DNA of 64,000 nt from Anaplasma ovis str. Haibei (GTDB lineage Bacteria; Pseudomonadota; Alphaproteobacteria; Rickettsiales; Anaplasmataceae): the NCBI RefSeq assembly GCF_002214625.1, contig NZ_CP015994.1, forward strand, positions 1,116,001 to 1,180,000, in the 5' to 3' direction. The notes beneath the pieces were generated by a model. It searched no databases. It was not told the DNA's origin and saw only the letters and a program-made list of their open reading frames with translations. Of the stretch, positions 8,950 to 17,631 are shown piece after piece. The position numbers and the translations under genes were made by a program. How positions within the stretch are numbered: position 1 is the first letter of the stretch; each line of letters opens with the position of its first letter.

Positions 8950-9489
8950 ATGCTAATTCCGGAGGCCCTAATCACAGAGGCGGCCGCATGTGTACAGCGC
9001 TTGCAACAGCAGGGCCTAAAGGTCTCTTTTGCCGAATCCTGTACAGGGGGATTACTGGCATTCGTTTTTTCGTGCGTTCCTGGGGTTTCCAACGTTCTTT
9101 TTTCTTCTGTTGTGACCTACGCAATACGCTCGAAGCACTCTATACTTGGGGTTCCGCAGCAAGAAATAGATAAATACGGCGTTGTAAGCGAGGAAATCGC
9201 CGGTATGATGGCTGAAAATGTGCTAAAAACACTAGAGGATGTTGATATAGCAGTCTCGATAACTGGTATAGCTGGTGCTACTGCTCATTTCACAAGCCAA
9301 GCCCCCGCTGTCATGGATCCAGAGACTGGAGTTGTTCACATAGGGCTTGCCAAACGCGGTTCGAAGGCGCAAACATTCCGGCACGATTGGGAGCACCTCA
9401 CACGGTTTGAAGTCCAAAAAGCAGTAGTACAAAAAGCCATAGGCCTGCTAGCACTGGCAGCATCCAGCCAAGCGCAGCTAGGATGTTGA
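8950..9489 (+). CDS. CinA C-terminal domain / nicotinamide-nucleotide amidase-like protein
   Basis: A stand-alone CinA C-terminal domain of 179 residues, the PncC type. Such enzymes deamidate nicotinamide mononucleotide and salvage NAD breakdown products. The signature SFAESCTGGLLA is at the N-terminus (catalytic serine), followed by VVTYAIRSKHSILGV, YGVVSEE, AVSITGIAGA, and GVVHIGLA. An insertion between the ITGIAG and VHIGLA strands (HFTSQAPAVMDPETG) is longer than usual. Its last 12 bases overlap the 3' end of rplS on the opposite strand. Confidence 0.85.
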   Translation: MLIPEALITEAAACVQRLQQQGLKVSFAESCTGGLLAFVFSCVPGVSNVLFSSVVTYAIRSKHSILGVPQQEIDKYGVVSEEIAGMMAENVLKTLEDVDIAVSITGIAGATAHFTSQAPAVMDPETGVVHIGLAKRGSKAQTFRHDWEHLTRFEVQKAVVQKAIGLLALAASSQAQLGC

Positions 9490-9882
9490 GGCAGCGCGCT
9501 GACTAGCGATCCGCTTCTTACGGGTATCCCCAGCCTCTTTAATTCTTGCCGCTTTTCCGAAGAGCTTGAGCATGTAATACAGTTTAGCCCTGCGCACCCT
9601 ACCGTACCGCACTACCTCTATGGACTTTATGTTCGGAGAATGCAGGAAAACTTGTAACTGTATGCTTTCATTGTAGCTTATCTTACGTAGAATGAACGAT
9701 GAATGTAGACCCCTATTGCGTTTTTTTATACACACGCCTTCAAAAGTCTGAACCCTCCAGTTCACTCCGTCAAAAACGTTTATTCCGACTTTAACAGTGT
9801 CCCCAGGGAGAAAATGAGGCCTCTCAACCCCAGAAAGTGACTCTATTTGCCTTTTGTTGAACTCTTCCAGTATGCTACTCAT
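9478..9882 (-). CDS. rplS: 50S ribosomal protein L19
   Basis: Ribosomal protein at the 30S/50S interface, 134 residues. Core signatures are [30 protein letters not shown], and the basic [24 protein letters not shown]. The C-terminal Arg/Lys-rich tail is a little longer than in E. coli. It overlaps trmD by 8 bases and is the last gene of rimM-trmD-rplS. The usual first gene, rpsP, is not upstream. Confidence 0.95.
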   Translation of the reverse strand: MSSILEEFNKRQIESLSGVERPHFLPGDTVKVGINVFDGVNWRVQTFEGVCIKKRNRGLHSSFILRKISYNESIQLQVFLHSPNIKSIEVVRYGRVRRAKLYYMLKLFGKAARIKEAGDTRKKRIASQRAASTS

Positions 9883-10582
9883 TTGAACTCCCTTCCTCTT
9901 CTCCGCTGCAATCCTTCAGCAAATCTGGACGCCTGCGTTCTGTGATAATCCTGGACATCCTACACCTCCAAAGCTCAGTTTCCCTATGATTTCCTCTGAG
10001 AAGAACATCAGGAACCGAGACTCCCTTCCAACTGGCAGGCCTCGTATACTGAGGGTACTCCAGCCCACCGTCAAAGCTCTCGCGATTAAGACTGTCCTTG
10101 TTGCCGATCACCCCGGCGACCATTCTAACACAAGAGTCAATCACGACCATAGCCGCCAGCTCTCCGCCAGAAATCACATAGTCGCCTATGCTGACCTCCT
10201 GGAAGTTATAAACGTCGACAACCCTCTCGTCAATACCTTCGAAACGCCCACAGAGTAAAGTTATATTGCCAAAACGGACAATCTGTCTAGACATATCTTG
10301 CGTGAACTGCTTTCCCTTCGGGGAAGTGTAGATCAACCTAGTGTCAGGGTGTGCCTCTAGCACACTATCTATGCATCTACCAAGCACATCTGCCTTCATT
10401 AGCATTCCTGGACCACCACCGTACGGCTTGTCATCAACTGTTAAGTGTTTGTCGCCAGCGAATGACCGAATGTCAACCACATTCAGGGACCACAAACCCT
10501 TCCTCAATGCGTTGCCGACTGTAGAATATCCAAGAGGGCCTGGGAACATATCTGGGAAGATGGTCAAAACGTTGAAAATCAT
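9875..10582 (-). CDS. trmD: tRNA (guanine-N1)-methyltransferase
   Basis: Methylates G37 next to the anticodon using S-adenosylmethionine, preventing +1 frameshifts. It has 235 residues and belongs to the SPOUT knot fold. Signatures are [26 protein letters not shown], and [13 protein letters not shown] (cofactor-binding knot). It overlaps rimM by 4 bases and rplS by 8 bases, so the three are translationally coupled. Start ATG at 10582. Confidence 0.95.
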   Translation of the reverse strand: MIFNVLTIFPDMFPGPLGYSTVGNALRKGLWSLNVVDIRSFAGDKHLTVDDKPYGGGPGMLMKADVLGRCIDSVLEAHPDTRLIYTSPKGKQFTQDMSRQIVRFGNITLLCGRFEGIDERVVDVYNFQEVSIGDYVISGGELAAMVVIDSCVRMVAGVIGNKDSLNRESFDGGLEYPQYTRPASWKGVSVPDVLLRGNHRETELWRCRMSRIITERRRPDLLKDCSGEEEGSSNE

Positions 10583-11094
10583 CTACTGCCCACACCAATA
10601 ACTTCAGGTGGAACAACAATAGCAACCCTGCGCTCTACGTCTACTACCGGGAAAGTTGACCGCGAGAAGGGGACCATCACCAACTTACCCGTGCTTGTAG
10701 ACAGCTCTATAATGTCGCACGACCCGAAATTCAGTATAGCCGAGATAACTCCGTAGGTTGTACCATCTTCCAGTTTTGCATCCATCCCGATGAGTTCGTT
10801 CTCGTAGAATTCGTCTTCCTGCAGCTTTGGTAAACTAGATTTTCGGACGTAGAGGCGTTTACCACGCAGCCTTTCTGATTCTGTTCTTGAGCTAAGCCCA
10901 TCAAATTTTGCTATGACGCTATCCGCTCCCAGAACTGATACTACCGTTACGTTAAAACAGCTGTGCCCGTCGGTTAATGGGCCGTATGCCGATATGTGAG
11001 ACGGATCCTCCGTAAACGTCCTAACCTTCACGAGTCCCATGACCCCATGCGGAGCGCGCACCACGCCCAGGAGCACCATATCACCGTGAACCAT
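10579..11094 (-). CDS. rimM: 16S rRNA processing protein RimM
   Basis: Assists maturation of the 30S head. It has 171 residues: an N-terminal RimM beta-barrel beginning [21 protein letters not shown] and a C-terminal PRC-type barrel with [18 protein letters not shown] and [23 protein letters not shown]. It is the first gene of rimM-trmD-rplS here. A shorter start at the methionine at residue 6 is possible. The 69-base gap to parB holds no evident gene. Confidence 0.9.
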   Translation of the reverse strand: MVHGDMVLLGVVRAPHGVMGLVKVRTFTEDPSHISAYGPLTDGHSCFNVTVVSVLGADSVIAKFDGLSSRTESERLRGKRLYVRKSSLPKLQEDEFYENELIGMDAKLEDGTTYGVISAILNFGSCDIIELSTSTGKLVMVPFSRSTFPVVDVERRVAIVVPPEVIGVGSR

Positions 11095-11163
11095 GGTTTT
11101 TAAAGCGTATAAACAATGCCAGAATTTTACATCCTAAGCATGCCGCCATCAATCTTAAAACGC

Positions 11164-11991
11164 TTAAAGTTTGTCCAGCATTTTAAAAAAGTCCTCACAT
11201 TTCTCCTCACTAATAAAGTTTATAGTGAGCCTCTTGCCGCTCTTCCTTACCCTAACCTCAGTATCCAGCCTACCGGGCAGGAAGCTCTCAATGCGCACTG
11301 TGGTGGCCTGCACAACGTCTGTGTGGTTTTGCAGATCCTTCACCATGGCCTCAGTTTCCCTAACGCTCATGCCCGAAGATAAGATCCTCTCGGCCAGCTC
11401 CTCAGGATTCTCAACGCCCAACAGGCATCTTGCGTGACCAAAAGATATGGATCTGTCGCTTATCATGCGCTTGACGGAGTCTGGCAACGTAAGGATACGG
11501 AGTATGTTGGTTATGTGGCTCCTGCTTCTGCCGAGTATTGCAGCCAAGCTTTCATGTGTATGATTAAATTCGTCAATTAGCTTCTTATATGACTCAGCCT
11601 CCTCCAGTACCGTCAAGTCTTCCCGCTGGATATTCTCGATTACCGAAATCTCCAAACACTTACTATCGCTAACGTTCCTGATTATTACAGGTACGTCTGC
11701 AAGCTTTGCTGCTATACTGGCTCTCCACCTGCGCTCCCCGGCTATGATTTCGTACCTATCTCCCAACGCATCCTTTCTCACAATAATCGGCTGGATAAGC
11801 CCATTGCGGGCAATAGAACCGGCCAGCTCCTTAATAGATGCCTGATCGAATCTCCGCCTAGGTTGAAACCTGCCTGGATGTAACATGTTTACCCTAACGC
11901 GTGTTGGGGCTTCCATGGTTAGAGTATCTACATCGCCCGAGCTTTCTTCTCCAATTAGCTCCAGAATTCCCTTACCTAAGGATCTCTTCAT
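11164..11991 (-). CDS. parB: Chromosome-partitioning protein ParB
   Basis: CTP-dependent DNA clamp that loads at parS and spreads to build the partition complex; 275 residues. The N-domain has the arginine-rich FQPRRRFDQASIKELA and GERRWRASIAAKL, the ParB/Spo0J nuclease-like CTP-binding fold. ENIQREDLTVLEEAESYK follows, then the helix-turn-helix LAAILGRSRSHITNILRIL. The C-terminal dimer domain closes the protein. Its start overlaps the parA stop by 4 bases, so it is coupled to parA. A parS-like sequence lies nearby at 12881-12896. Confidence 0.94.
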   Translation of the reverse strand: MKRSLGKGILELIGEESSGDVDTLTMEAPTRVRVNMLHPGRFQPRRRFDQASIKELAGSIARNGLIQPIIVRKDALGDRYEIIAGERRWRASIAAKLADVPVIIRNVSDSKCLEISVIENIQREDLTVLEEAESYKKLIDEFNHTHESLAAILGRSRSHITNILRILTLPDSVKRMISDRSISFGHARCLLGVENPEELAERILSSGMSVRETEAMVKDLQNHTDVVQATTVRIESFLPGRLDTEVRVRKSGKRLTINFISEEKCEDFFKMLDKL

Positions 11992-12797
11992 TGCTTTTGC
12001 TCCAAAACTTCGCCATCTGCACGAAACGCCTGTGCTCTATTTTGCTGCTCTAATATTTCTTTTGCTAAGTATATGTAAGACTGTGAACCTGGGCACTTGT
12101 AGTCGTAGATTATTGCCGGCTTCCCGTGTGATGGGGCCTCAGATAGCCGGACGTTTCTCGGTATTACGGTTTTATATACATTCTCGCGTAGATGCTCCCT
12201 GATGTTTTCCTCCACCTGCTCACTCAGATTGTTTCTGCGATCGTACATTGTGAGTAAAATGCCCTCGATGGTAAGAGAGGGATTTAAGCGCTTTTTGACG
12301 AGATTTACAGTTTTCATTAGGTGTTTTAGCCCTTCTAGTGCGAAGAACTCGCATTGCATCGGGATAATCACAGAATGGGCCGCAGCCAGTGCGTTTATGG
12401 TAAGCAATCCCAGAGATGGCGGGCAATCCACAAAGACATACTGGTACCCTGTCGCATGTAGTAGGCAATTTTTCAACACAAACTCCCTAGACTCCATTTG
12501 TGCAAGCCCCAGCTCCGCCGCGGACAAGTCAATAGTAGAGGGTACAATGGATAGGTTGGGTATACAGGTGCTTCTAATCGCTTCCGTAATAGGATAATTA
12601 TCGACCAAGACCCTATATATATCCGGCGACCTTGCAGCGTACGCTATGCCCAGCCCGCTACTGCTGTTGCCCTGCGGATCAAGGTCTACCATTAGGGTCG
12701 ATTTTCCGACAACGGCGAATGCCGTTGCCAAATTTATACTGGTTGTAGTCTTACCGACGCCGCCCTTCTGATTTACAACCGCAAAAACCTTAGCCAT
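11988..12797 (-). CDS. parA: Chromosome-partitioning ATPase ParA
   Basis: Deviant Walker A ATPase that positions ParB-parS complexes on the nucleoid. It has 269 residues from the ATG at 12797; a TTG two codons upstream is possible. The N-terminus is VFAVVNQKGGVGKTTTSINLA (deviant P-loop, KGGVGKTT). DLDPQGNSSSGLG follows, then FVDCPPSLGLLTINAL. It overlaps parB by 4 bases. The parS-like site lies 84 bases upstream of this start, inside ybeY. Confidence 0.94.
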   Translation of the reverse strand: MAKVFAVVNQKGGVGKTTTSINLATAFAVVGKSTLMVDLDPQGNSSSGLGIAYAARSPDIYRVLVDNYPITEAIRSTCIPNLSIVPSTIDLSAAELGLAQMESREFVLKNCLLHATGYQYVFVDCPPSLGLLTINALAAAHSVIIPMQCEFFALEGLKHLMKTVNLVKKRLNPSLTIEGILLTMYDRRNNLSEQVEENIREHLRENVYKTVIPRNVRLSEAPSHGKPAIIYDYKCPGSQSYIYLAKEILEQQNRAQAFRADGEVLEQKQ

Positions 12798-12877
12798 CGG
12801 CAATACCGTCCACCATTCAGATTATACGTGAGTGACTGACGTTGTCATCCTAAATTTTGGACGGGCTTGTCGGCATA

Positions 12878-13342
12878 CTACGTTTCACGTGGAACATATG
12901 GATTGCGTATTCCAAGTTTGGCAAGCAGTTCTACTTCCAATGCTTGCATTGTGCTTGCATCTTCGGGTTCCTCGTGGTCGTATCCCAATATGTGCAACGT
13001 TCCGTGTATCAGCATATGAAAGAAATGCGACCTGATAGCCACATCCATTTCCAGTGATTCTTCCGCTATCCGCTCCATGGATAAATATATTTCTCCCAAG
13101 CAGCAGCTTGGTGATAGTTTTTCGTAGCTGAAGGAAAGAACATTGGTAGCTTTGTGGATTCCCCTGTATCGGGAATTGAGTTCGAGAAGTAGTGCGTCAT
13201 TGGCCAGCACAACAAAGACTTTTGGGTCATACTTGGCAATGTCTAACTCCGACAAACAAAACCTGACCACACGTTTTGTGGAGATTTTGGGCTTGTCAAC
13301 CAGTCTGTACCACTTTTGTGTGTGTATATTAACTTCTATCAT
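12878..13342 (-). CDS. ybeY: Endoribonuclease YbeY (16S rRNA 3'-end maturation)
   Basis: Metal-dependent RNase needed for 16S rRNA maturation and ribosome quality control; 154 residues from the ATG at 13342. The zinc site is HMLIHGTLHILGYDHEEPED, the HxxxHxxGxDH family signature, near residues 114-127. RYRGIHKATNVLSFSYE and LGEIYLS precede it, as in the family. A GTG at 13372 would add ten residues; the ATG puts the first strand (MIEVNIH) where the family has it. The last five codons plus the stop contain a near-consensus parS sequence. parA starts 80 bases downstream. Confidence 0.9.
   Translation of the reverse strand: MIEVNIHTQKWYRLVDKPKISTKRVVRFCLSELDIAKYDPKVFVVLANDALLLELNSRYRGIHKATNVLSFSYEKLSPSCCLGEIYLSMERIAEESLEMDVAIRSHFFHMLIHGTLHILGYDHEEPEDASTMQALEVELLAKLGIRNPYVPRET
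12881..12896 (-). promoter_or_regulatory. parS: parS-like ParB-binding site inside the ybeY 3' end
   Basis: On the minus strand this reads TGTTCCACGTGAAACG. The chromosomal parS consensus known from Bacillus and many other bacteria is TGTTNCACGTGAAACA, so 15 of 16 positions agree and only the last base differs. It encodes the final residues of YbeY (VPRET) and sits 84 bases before parA. Chromosomal parS sites often lie near parAB. Binding is inferred, not shown. I found no second copy in the window. Confidence 0.75.
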
Positions 13343-13722
13343 ATAGTGCCACACTTGCGTGCGTTGTGCCACGCAGCCAGGTTTCTTTCCAACTGTAACT
13401 TGGTGCGCAAAAGTACTTACTGCCCGCGGAGCCCCGCATTCCTGGATGCGGACGGTGAGTTATTACTGCCGACAATTCGTATGAAGTGCTGCACGCAAAA
13501 TGCATGAGCCCCCGCCACATATGCACATAACGCAAATATGCACTGACCGATGCTCCCAATTCCATCCGGGCTTAACCACAACAAAAATCCTTCCTACCTG
13601 CCGATGCCTCCTAGACACACAGCTGCACCTGGCATACGCTGTGTAGCGCACCTGCAACCAACGCTACCACACCTTTCTGCTGGCAGGTTTGCCGGTCCAA
13701 GACCGCTGTGCGACCAATGTTT
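13343..13722. other. Intergenic between ftsZ and ybeY
   Basis: No credible gene in 380 bases; open frames here have unlikely composition (rich in Cys, His and Trp). A small hairpin, CCGCAT (13434-13439) with ATGCGG (13446-13451), could be a weak end signal for ftsZ or structure in the leader of ybeY, both transcribed leftward. Confidence 0.5.
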
Positions 13723-14967
13723 TCACAATTTTTCCTTCTTTCTAAGGAATGCTGGCACGTCAAATGATTCACTCCAGTTAAATGCACCAGGTTTTTGAGA
13801 TGGTTGTTGCTTCTCCGCAGTGGCGTGCGCATCAGCCATAGCATCTTCTTCAGGTAGGCTAGGCTTGTAATAAGCCATGGTGCCACCATTCTCAGGCTCG
13901 AGCGAACCCAGTTCGTTATCGAAATCAAAATCGCTGATTCGCTGCGGTTGTTGTTGCGGCTCAGCACTATGAGGCTTCTGCGCAGGGCGCACACTGTCAA
14001 TACCAGTTGCGAGAACAGAGACCCTAATCTTCCCGCTGCTTTCCTCGTTGAACGTGGAGCCAAATATGATATTGGCATTGTCATCAACTTCTTCCCTGAT
14101 TCTATTTGCAGCTGCGTCCACTTCAAACAAAGTAAGGTCCAGTCCCCCAGTGATGTTTATCAAAATCCCCCTGGCGCCCTTCATAGAAATATTATCAAGA
14201 AGGGGGTTGGAAATCGCGGCTTCTGCGGCGATTACAGCACGATGTTCTCCTTCTGCCTCTCCGGTTCCCATCATCGCCTTGCCCATTTCGCTCATTACAA
14301 CTTTTATGTCGGCAAAATCGAGGTTAATCAACCCAGGCATCACCATTAGGTCAGTTATGCCTCTTACTCCCGTGTGGAGCACTGTATCTGCAAGTTTGAA
14401 CGCATCTGCGAAGGTGGTATTCTCATTCGCTATCCTGAATAAATTCTGGTTTGGTATTATTATAAGGGTGTCCACATACCGCTGCAGCTCTTCCAATCCC
14501 AGGTCTGCAGTTTTCATCCTATGTGCGCCCTCGAAGTGGAACGGCTTGGTAACAACTCCCACAGTAAGAATCTTATTCTCCTTGGCAGCCTTCGCAATTA
14601 CGGGTGCGGCGCCCGTACCTGTGCCGCCTCCCATACCCGCAGTAATAAACAGCATGTTGCTGTCGGCAATTTCTCCCATTATCTCGTCTATGGACTCCTC
14701 AGCAGCACCCCTTCCAACCTCTGGTAAGGAACCTGCACCTAGCCCTTTTGTTAGGTTGATCCCAAGTTGAATTTTCTTTTCTGACAGAGAGCAATCAAGT
14801 GCTTGGGCGTCTGTGTTGGCGACTATAAAGTTGACCCCCTGAAGGCACGACTGTATCATGTTGTTTACTGCATTGCCGCCAGCGCCTCCAACTCCCAGAA
14901 CTGTAATCCTGGGCCGCACTGCAGATACAGACTGGTCGGGCAGATAGACGTTCAACGACATTGGCAT
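13723..14967 (-). CDS. ftsZ: Cell division protein FtsZ
   Basis: Tubulin-like GTPase that forms the division ring; 414 residues from the ATG at 14967, with another ATG at 14961 and a TTG at 14973. [18 protein letters not shown] opens the GTP-binding domain, and the tubulin signature [13 protein letters not shown] is near residue 112. A linker rich in Pro, Gln and Glu follows. The protein ends with [13 protein letters not shown], which matches the conserved C-terminal peptide that binds FtsA or other membrane tethers. Ehrlichia and Anaplasma lack most ring partners, so keeping this peptide is noteworthy. No ftsA or ftsQ lies beside it. Confidence 0.95.
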   Translation of the reverse strand: MPMSLNVYLPDQSVSAVRPRITVLGVGGAGGNAVNNMIQSCLQGVNFIVANTDAQALDCSLSEKKIQLGINLTKGLGAGSLPEVGRGAAEESIDEIMGEIADSNMLFITAGMGGGTGTGAAPVIAKAAKENKILTVGVVTKPFHFEGAHRMKTADLGLEELQRYVDTLIIIPNQNLFRIANENTTFADAFKLADTVLHTGVRGITDLMVMPGLINLDFADIKVVMSEMGKAMMGTGEAEGEHRAVIAAEAAISNPLLDNISMKGARGILINITGGLDLTLFEVDAAANRIREEVDDNANIIFGSTFNEESSGKIRVSVLATGIDSVRPAQKPHSAEPQQQPQRISDFDFDNELGSLEPENGGTMAYYKPSLPEEDAMADAHATAEKQQPSQKPGAFNWSESFDVPAFLRKKEKL

Positions 14968-15414
14968 ACGCAAAAAAGGCCAGCCTGAATGCTACTACTT
15001 TCGCGAGTTTGTGTAAACCCTTAAAGTTGGCCTGCAAACGGGCACAGGTCCCTGTTGAAAACGATTTTTAAAGCTTTGTGAGTGTGGTGGCTGTGCCATG
15101 AACATGCCGACAAACGAGGGCCCTGCGATTCCATTTTGTGGTGGTGTAGCTCCAGAGGGTTGCGGGTTTCGTTTACTACACAATTGTTTGTGCTAGGCCA
15201 GGCTTTATGTGATAACCGCTGTGATGAGCCGTTTACAGCCTTGACTTTTGTTTTCTAAATGGTTAAAGCAGGGGCAGTATGGTTAGGTCGTGATGTGATC
15301 GCAGTTGCAATATACACTGCATGGTTGTAGTGCTCTGGGCGCGTGCGGCTGTGCTCGGTCTGCCTTGCGGTTTGCGCGACCGGCCCTGTTGGTGATCGGA
15401 GAGGGTTAAAAGGG
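14968..15414. other. Divergent intergenic region between ftsZ and the first OMP
   Basis: 447 bases between two divergent genes. A 32-codon frame from the ATG at 15098 to the TAG ending at 15196 is open, but I have no support for it. A candidate promoter for the OMP is TTGACT (15241-15246), a 16-base gap, then TTAAAG (15263-15268). Promoters for both genes should lie here. Confidence 0.4.
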
Positions 15415-16374
15415 ATGGCTTTGCGGTGGGGGTTCGCCATTGTAACCTTGGCGATGTACTTTTTGTGTTTGTCTCATACAGAGTCGTGCTCTGCAGCGGG
15501 TTTTTACGCTTCCGTGGGGTATCGGCCTGCGTTCCAGAACATCGGCAAATTCACGATGTCAGTGGATGGGCGTACCGCTGACGTTTTTGTGCCGGGCCTA
15601 GATACGTGTTGCGGCCCTCTAGAAGCTCGTGAAGTTGATGGTCGCATGATAGAAAGAATGCAGTCGGCGAGGGCCGCTGCAGTAACGTACTCTTCTGACT
15701 ATACGGGTGTGTTTGGTGTTTTGGGTGCTGTCAACCGCGGCTTCAGGCTGGAATTTAAAGTTGCGAGGAGCTTTTTTGATGTTATACACACCGGGGGTGA
15801 TGCCCTCATCGATTATAAGGACGTACTTTTAGTCAGGGAAATACGTCCTACAACTGGCGGTGCGGCTTCATCGGCAAGTGCCTCTAGTGCCGGCAGCGGA
15901 AGCACTACTGGCCAGCAGCGGCCTACCACGTCGGTACCAATCACCAGTGGGCTGGTAGCGGTACGTAATCGAGGCATTGGCGGCACTGCCGCTATGGTGA
16001 GTGTATGTTACGATGCCGATAAGCAATTCATAGCAGCTCCGTTTGTACCGCACTTTTGTGTGGGGTCTGGCATTGATGCTGTGAACTTGTTTGGTATGAC
16101 TAGAGCTGCTTTCTCCGTGGAAGGGAGCGTTGGGTTTCATCAGCAGTTGTCTGAGTCAATGCAGTTGGTAGTCAGCGCCTTTGTGCACAGAGTCTTGGAT
16201 AGCACTTTTAACGATGTGCCTATTGCATACCAATGGGGTGCGTACGCCATGCGTGCCGCAGCACAGGCGTCTAACGGAGGTAGGGATGACTCCCATCGCA
16301 GTTTGGACCTAAGAGTTTCAGACGTGCACATAAGCTACCTGGGGGCGGAAATTGGGCTCAGATGGATTTTCTAA
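15415..16374 (+). CDS. Outer membrane protein, MSP2 superfamily (first of three in tandem)
   Basis: A 319-residue outer-membrane beta-barrel of the Surface_Ag_2/MSP2 superfamily. The ATG at 15415 follows AGGG and is preferred over an upstream frame extension because it starts a clean signal peptide (about residues 1-27, ending CSA). The mature N-terminus GFYASVGYRPAFQNIGKF is the family's hallmark first strand. A Ser/Thr/Gly-rich loop lies near residues 145-165. The last strand, YLGAEIGLRWIF, ends in an aromatic residue as required for BamA recognition. The three-gene cluster resembles, in number and distance from the second cluster, the omp11-omp13 genes I recall from A. marginale; I cannot confirm that name here. 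Confidence 0.85.
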   Translation: MALRWGFAIVTLAMYFLCLSHTESCSAAGFYASVGYRPAFQNIGKFTMSVDGRTADVFVPGLDTCCGPLEAREVDGRMIERMQSARAAAVTYSSDYTGVFGVLGAVNRGFRLEFKVARSFFDVIHTGGDALIDYKDVLLVREIRPTTGGAASSASASSAGSGSTTGQQRPTTSVPITSGLVAVRNRGIGGTAAMVSVCYDADKQFIAAPFVPHFCVGSGIDAVNLFGMTRAAFSVEGSVGFHQQLSESMQLVVSAFVHRVLDSTFNDVPIAYQWGAYAMRAAAQASNGGRDDSHRSLDLRVSDVHISYLGAEIGLRWIF

Positions 16375-16482
16375 TAGTTCTGTTGCGCCTTTGGCCGTTG
16401 TTTTGTAGCGCGCAGCCACTAGGGCGTGTCTGCGCGTATTTTCTTCTGCATTAGCTATTGGTTAACGTTTTTGTTCTAGAAA

Positions 16483-16498
16483 GGCGCGCTGCAGCGCC
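16483..16498 (+). other. GC-rich palindromic hairpin between first and second OMP
   Basis: GGCGC and GCGCC bracket GCTGCA in a 16-base element, about 84 bases before the start of the second OMP. It could be a processing or attenuation structure between the two genes; no T-run follows. Confidence 0.3.
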
Positions 16499-16581
16499 GA
16501 GCATCGTTGAGAATTCTTTGTTGGAAGATTTCGAAATCGTGTGAAAGTTGCCGCTTCCGGCTGATTTTTTGGGGGATAATT

Positions 16582-17439
16582 ATGGGATCTATGATGAGGG
16601 CAACAAAAAAGGATTGCGTTGCCGTTAAAGTGTGGGTATTCATCGCGGTTTTGCTTTTCCCTCCACAGGCCTTTTCCGCAGGCGATTGCCCGTTGCGAAA
16701 ATTCAGATCACAGGGGCGAGCGTACCTTGTTGGCGCTTACAAAAGCAGCTTCCCCGACTTTGGTAACTTGAGAGTGAGCGAAGGGCAGCTCTCGATGCCA
16801 GGAGTAGCAACAGTTGCGCGTATGAGCATGAATGGGAGTGTTATTGTTGATATAAACAACCACAGAGCCTTTGGGACGTATAAGCCGCCTTTTTACAGTA
16901 GCGATTATCTAGAATTTGCTGGAGGTGTGGGCTACAGCACTGGCCCCGTGAGGCTGGAATTGGAGAGGTTTCGCAGTGTGTTTGAGACAAAAGGCGGAGT
17001 TGGCTCGGTCAATAAGGACGATGCATGTAATATCGCGCTGGTTAGGGCAAAAGCAATAATGCCAGGGAACTACGCGGTTGTGGAAAACAGGAAAATTGAC
17101 GTATCTTCTATAGCGCTTAACTTGTGCTACGAACAGATACAAATTGGTGCTGCACTTGGATACATGTGCGTTGGAATAAGTGGGAACATGTTAAATCTGC
17201 TAAACGCTGGCGACGTTACTCATGGATATCAGGGCAAAATAGGTGTGGGAATCCCAATGGCGCAGGGAGTGACGCTATTTGTTGGTACGTACTACCACAT
17301 GCTTCACAACAGCCACTTTAGATCTGCGGCACTTGCGGTGCCTGAAAGATTTGATGTTGCGCCCAAACCTGTAGCTGCTGAAGCCAATATGCGAATAGCT
17401 CACTTTGGGGGGGAGCTTGGTGCCAGGTATATGTTTTAG
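16582..17439 (+). CDS. Outer membrane protein, MSP2 superfamily (second of three)
   Basis: 285 residues. The start is the ATG at 16582, eight bases after a strong GGGGG ribosome site; the longer frame from 16507 has no such signal. A signal peptide covers about residues 1-33 (WVFIAVLLFPPQAFSA). The mature part begins with a strand (AYLVGAYKSSFPDFGNLRV) equivalent to the family's first strand. YSSDYLEFAGGVGYSTGPVRLELE is the conserved second strand pair. The C-terminal strand HFGGELGARYMF has the final aromatic. It is shorter than its neighbours because the central loops are reduced. Confidence 0.82.
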   Translation: MGSMMRATKKDCVAVKVWVFIAVLLFPPQAFSAGDCPLRKFRSQGRAYLVGAYKSSFPDFGNLRVSEGQLSMPGVATVARMSMNGSVIVDINNHRAFGTYKPPFYSSDYLEFAGGVGYSTGPVRLELERFRSVFETKGGVGSVNKDDACNIALVRAKAIMPGNYAVVENRKIDVSSIALNLCYEQIQIGAALGYMCVGISGNMLNLLNAGDVTHGYQGKIGVGIPMAQGVTLFVGTYYHMLHNSHFRSAALAVPERFDVAPKPVAAEANMRIAHFGGELGARYMF

Positions 17440-17571
17440 GCCTTACACTCCAGCGACATAACTCCTCATTATTTACACCCTGCTACACACCGACTACAAA
17501 TGTTGCAGGCTATTAGCTCGTGATTCTTTGAATGCACTTGACGCGCGTACACTACGGGAGTAAATACTTGG

Positions 17572-17608
17572 TGTACGATAGCCCGCCGTCACAGCGGGCT
17601 ATCGTGCG
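17572..17608 (+). promoter_or_regulatory. Strong hairpin in the leader of the third OMP
   Basis: ACGATAGCCCGC (17575-17586) pairs perfectly with GCGGGCTATCGT (17594-17605) around a 7-base loop, and the stem extends by further wobble pairs to 17572-17608. It ends about 13 bases before the GAGGG ribosome site of the gene at 17632. With no T-run it is more likely a leader structure (stability or translational control) than a terminator. Confidence 0.6.
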
Positions 17609-17631
17609 TGGCTTTGTGTTGAGGGTTTCAG

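Noticed and set aside
15098-15196. 32-codon frame starting MNMPTNEGP before the first OMP
   Set aside because: Short, no clear ribosome site and no homologue recognised; noted only in the intergenic entry.
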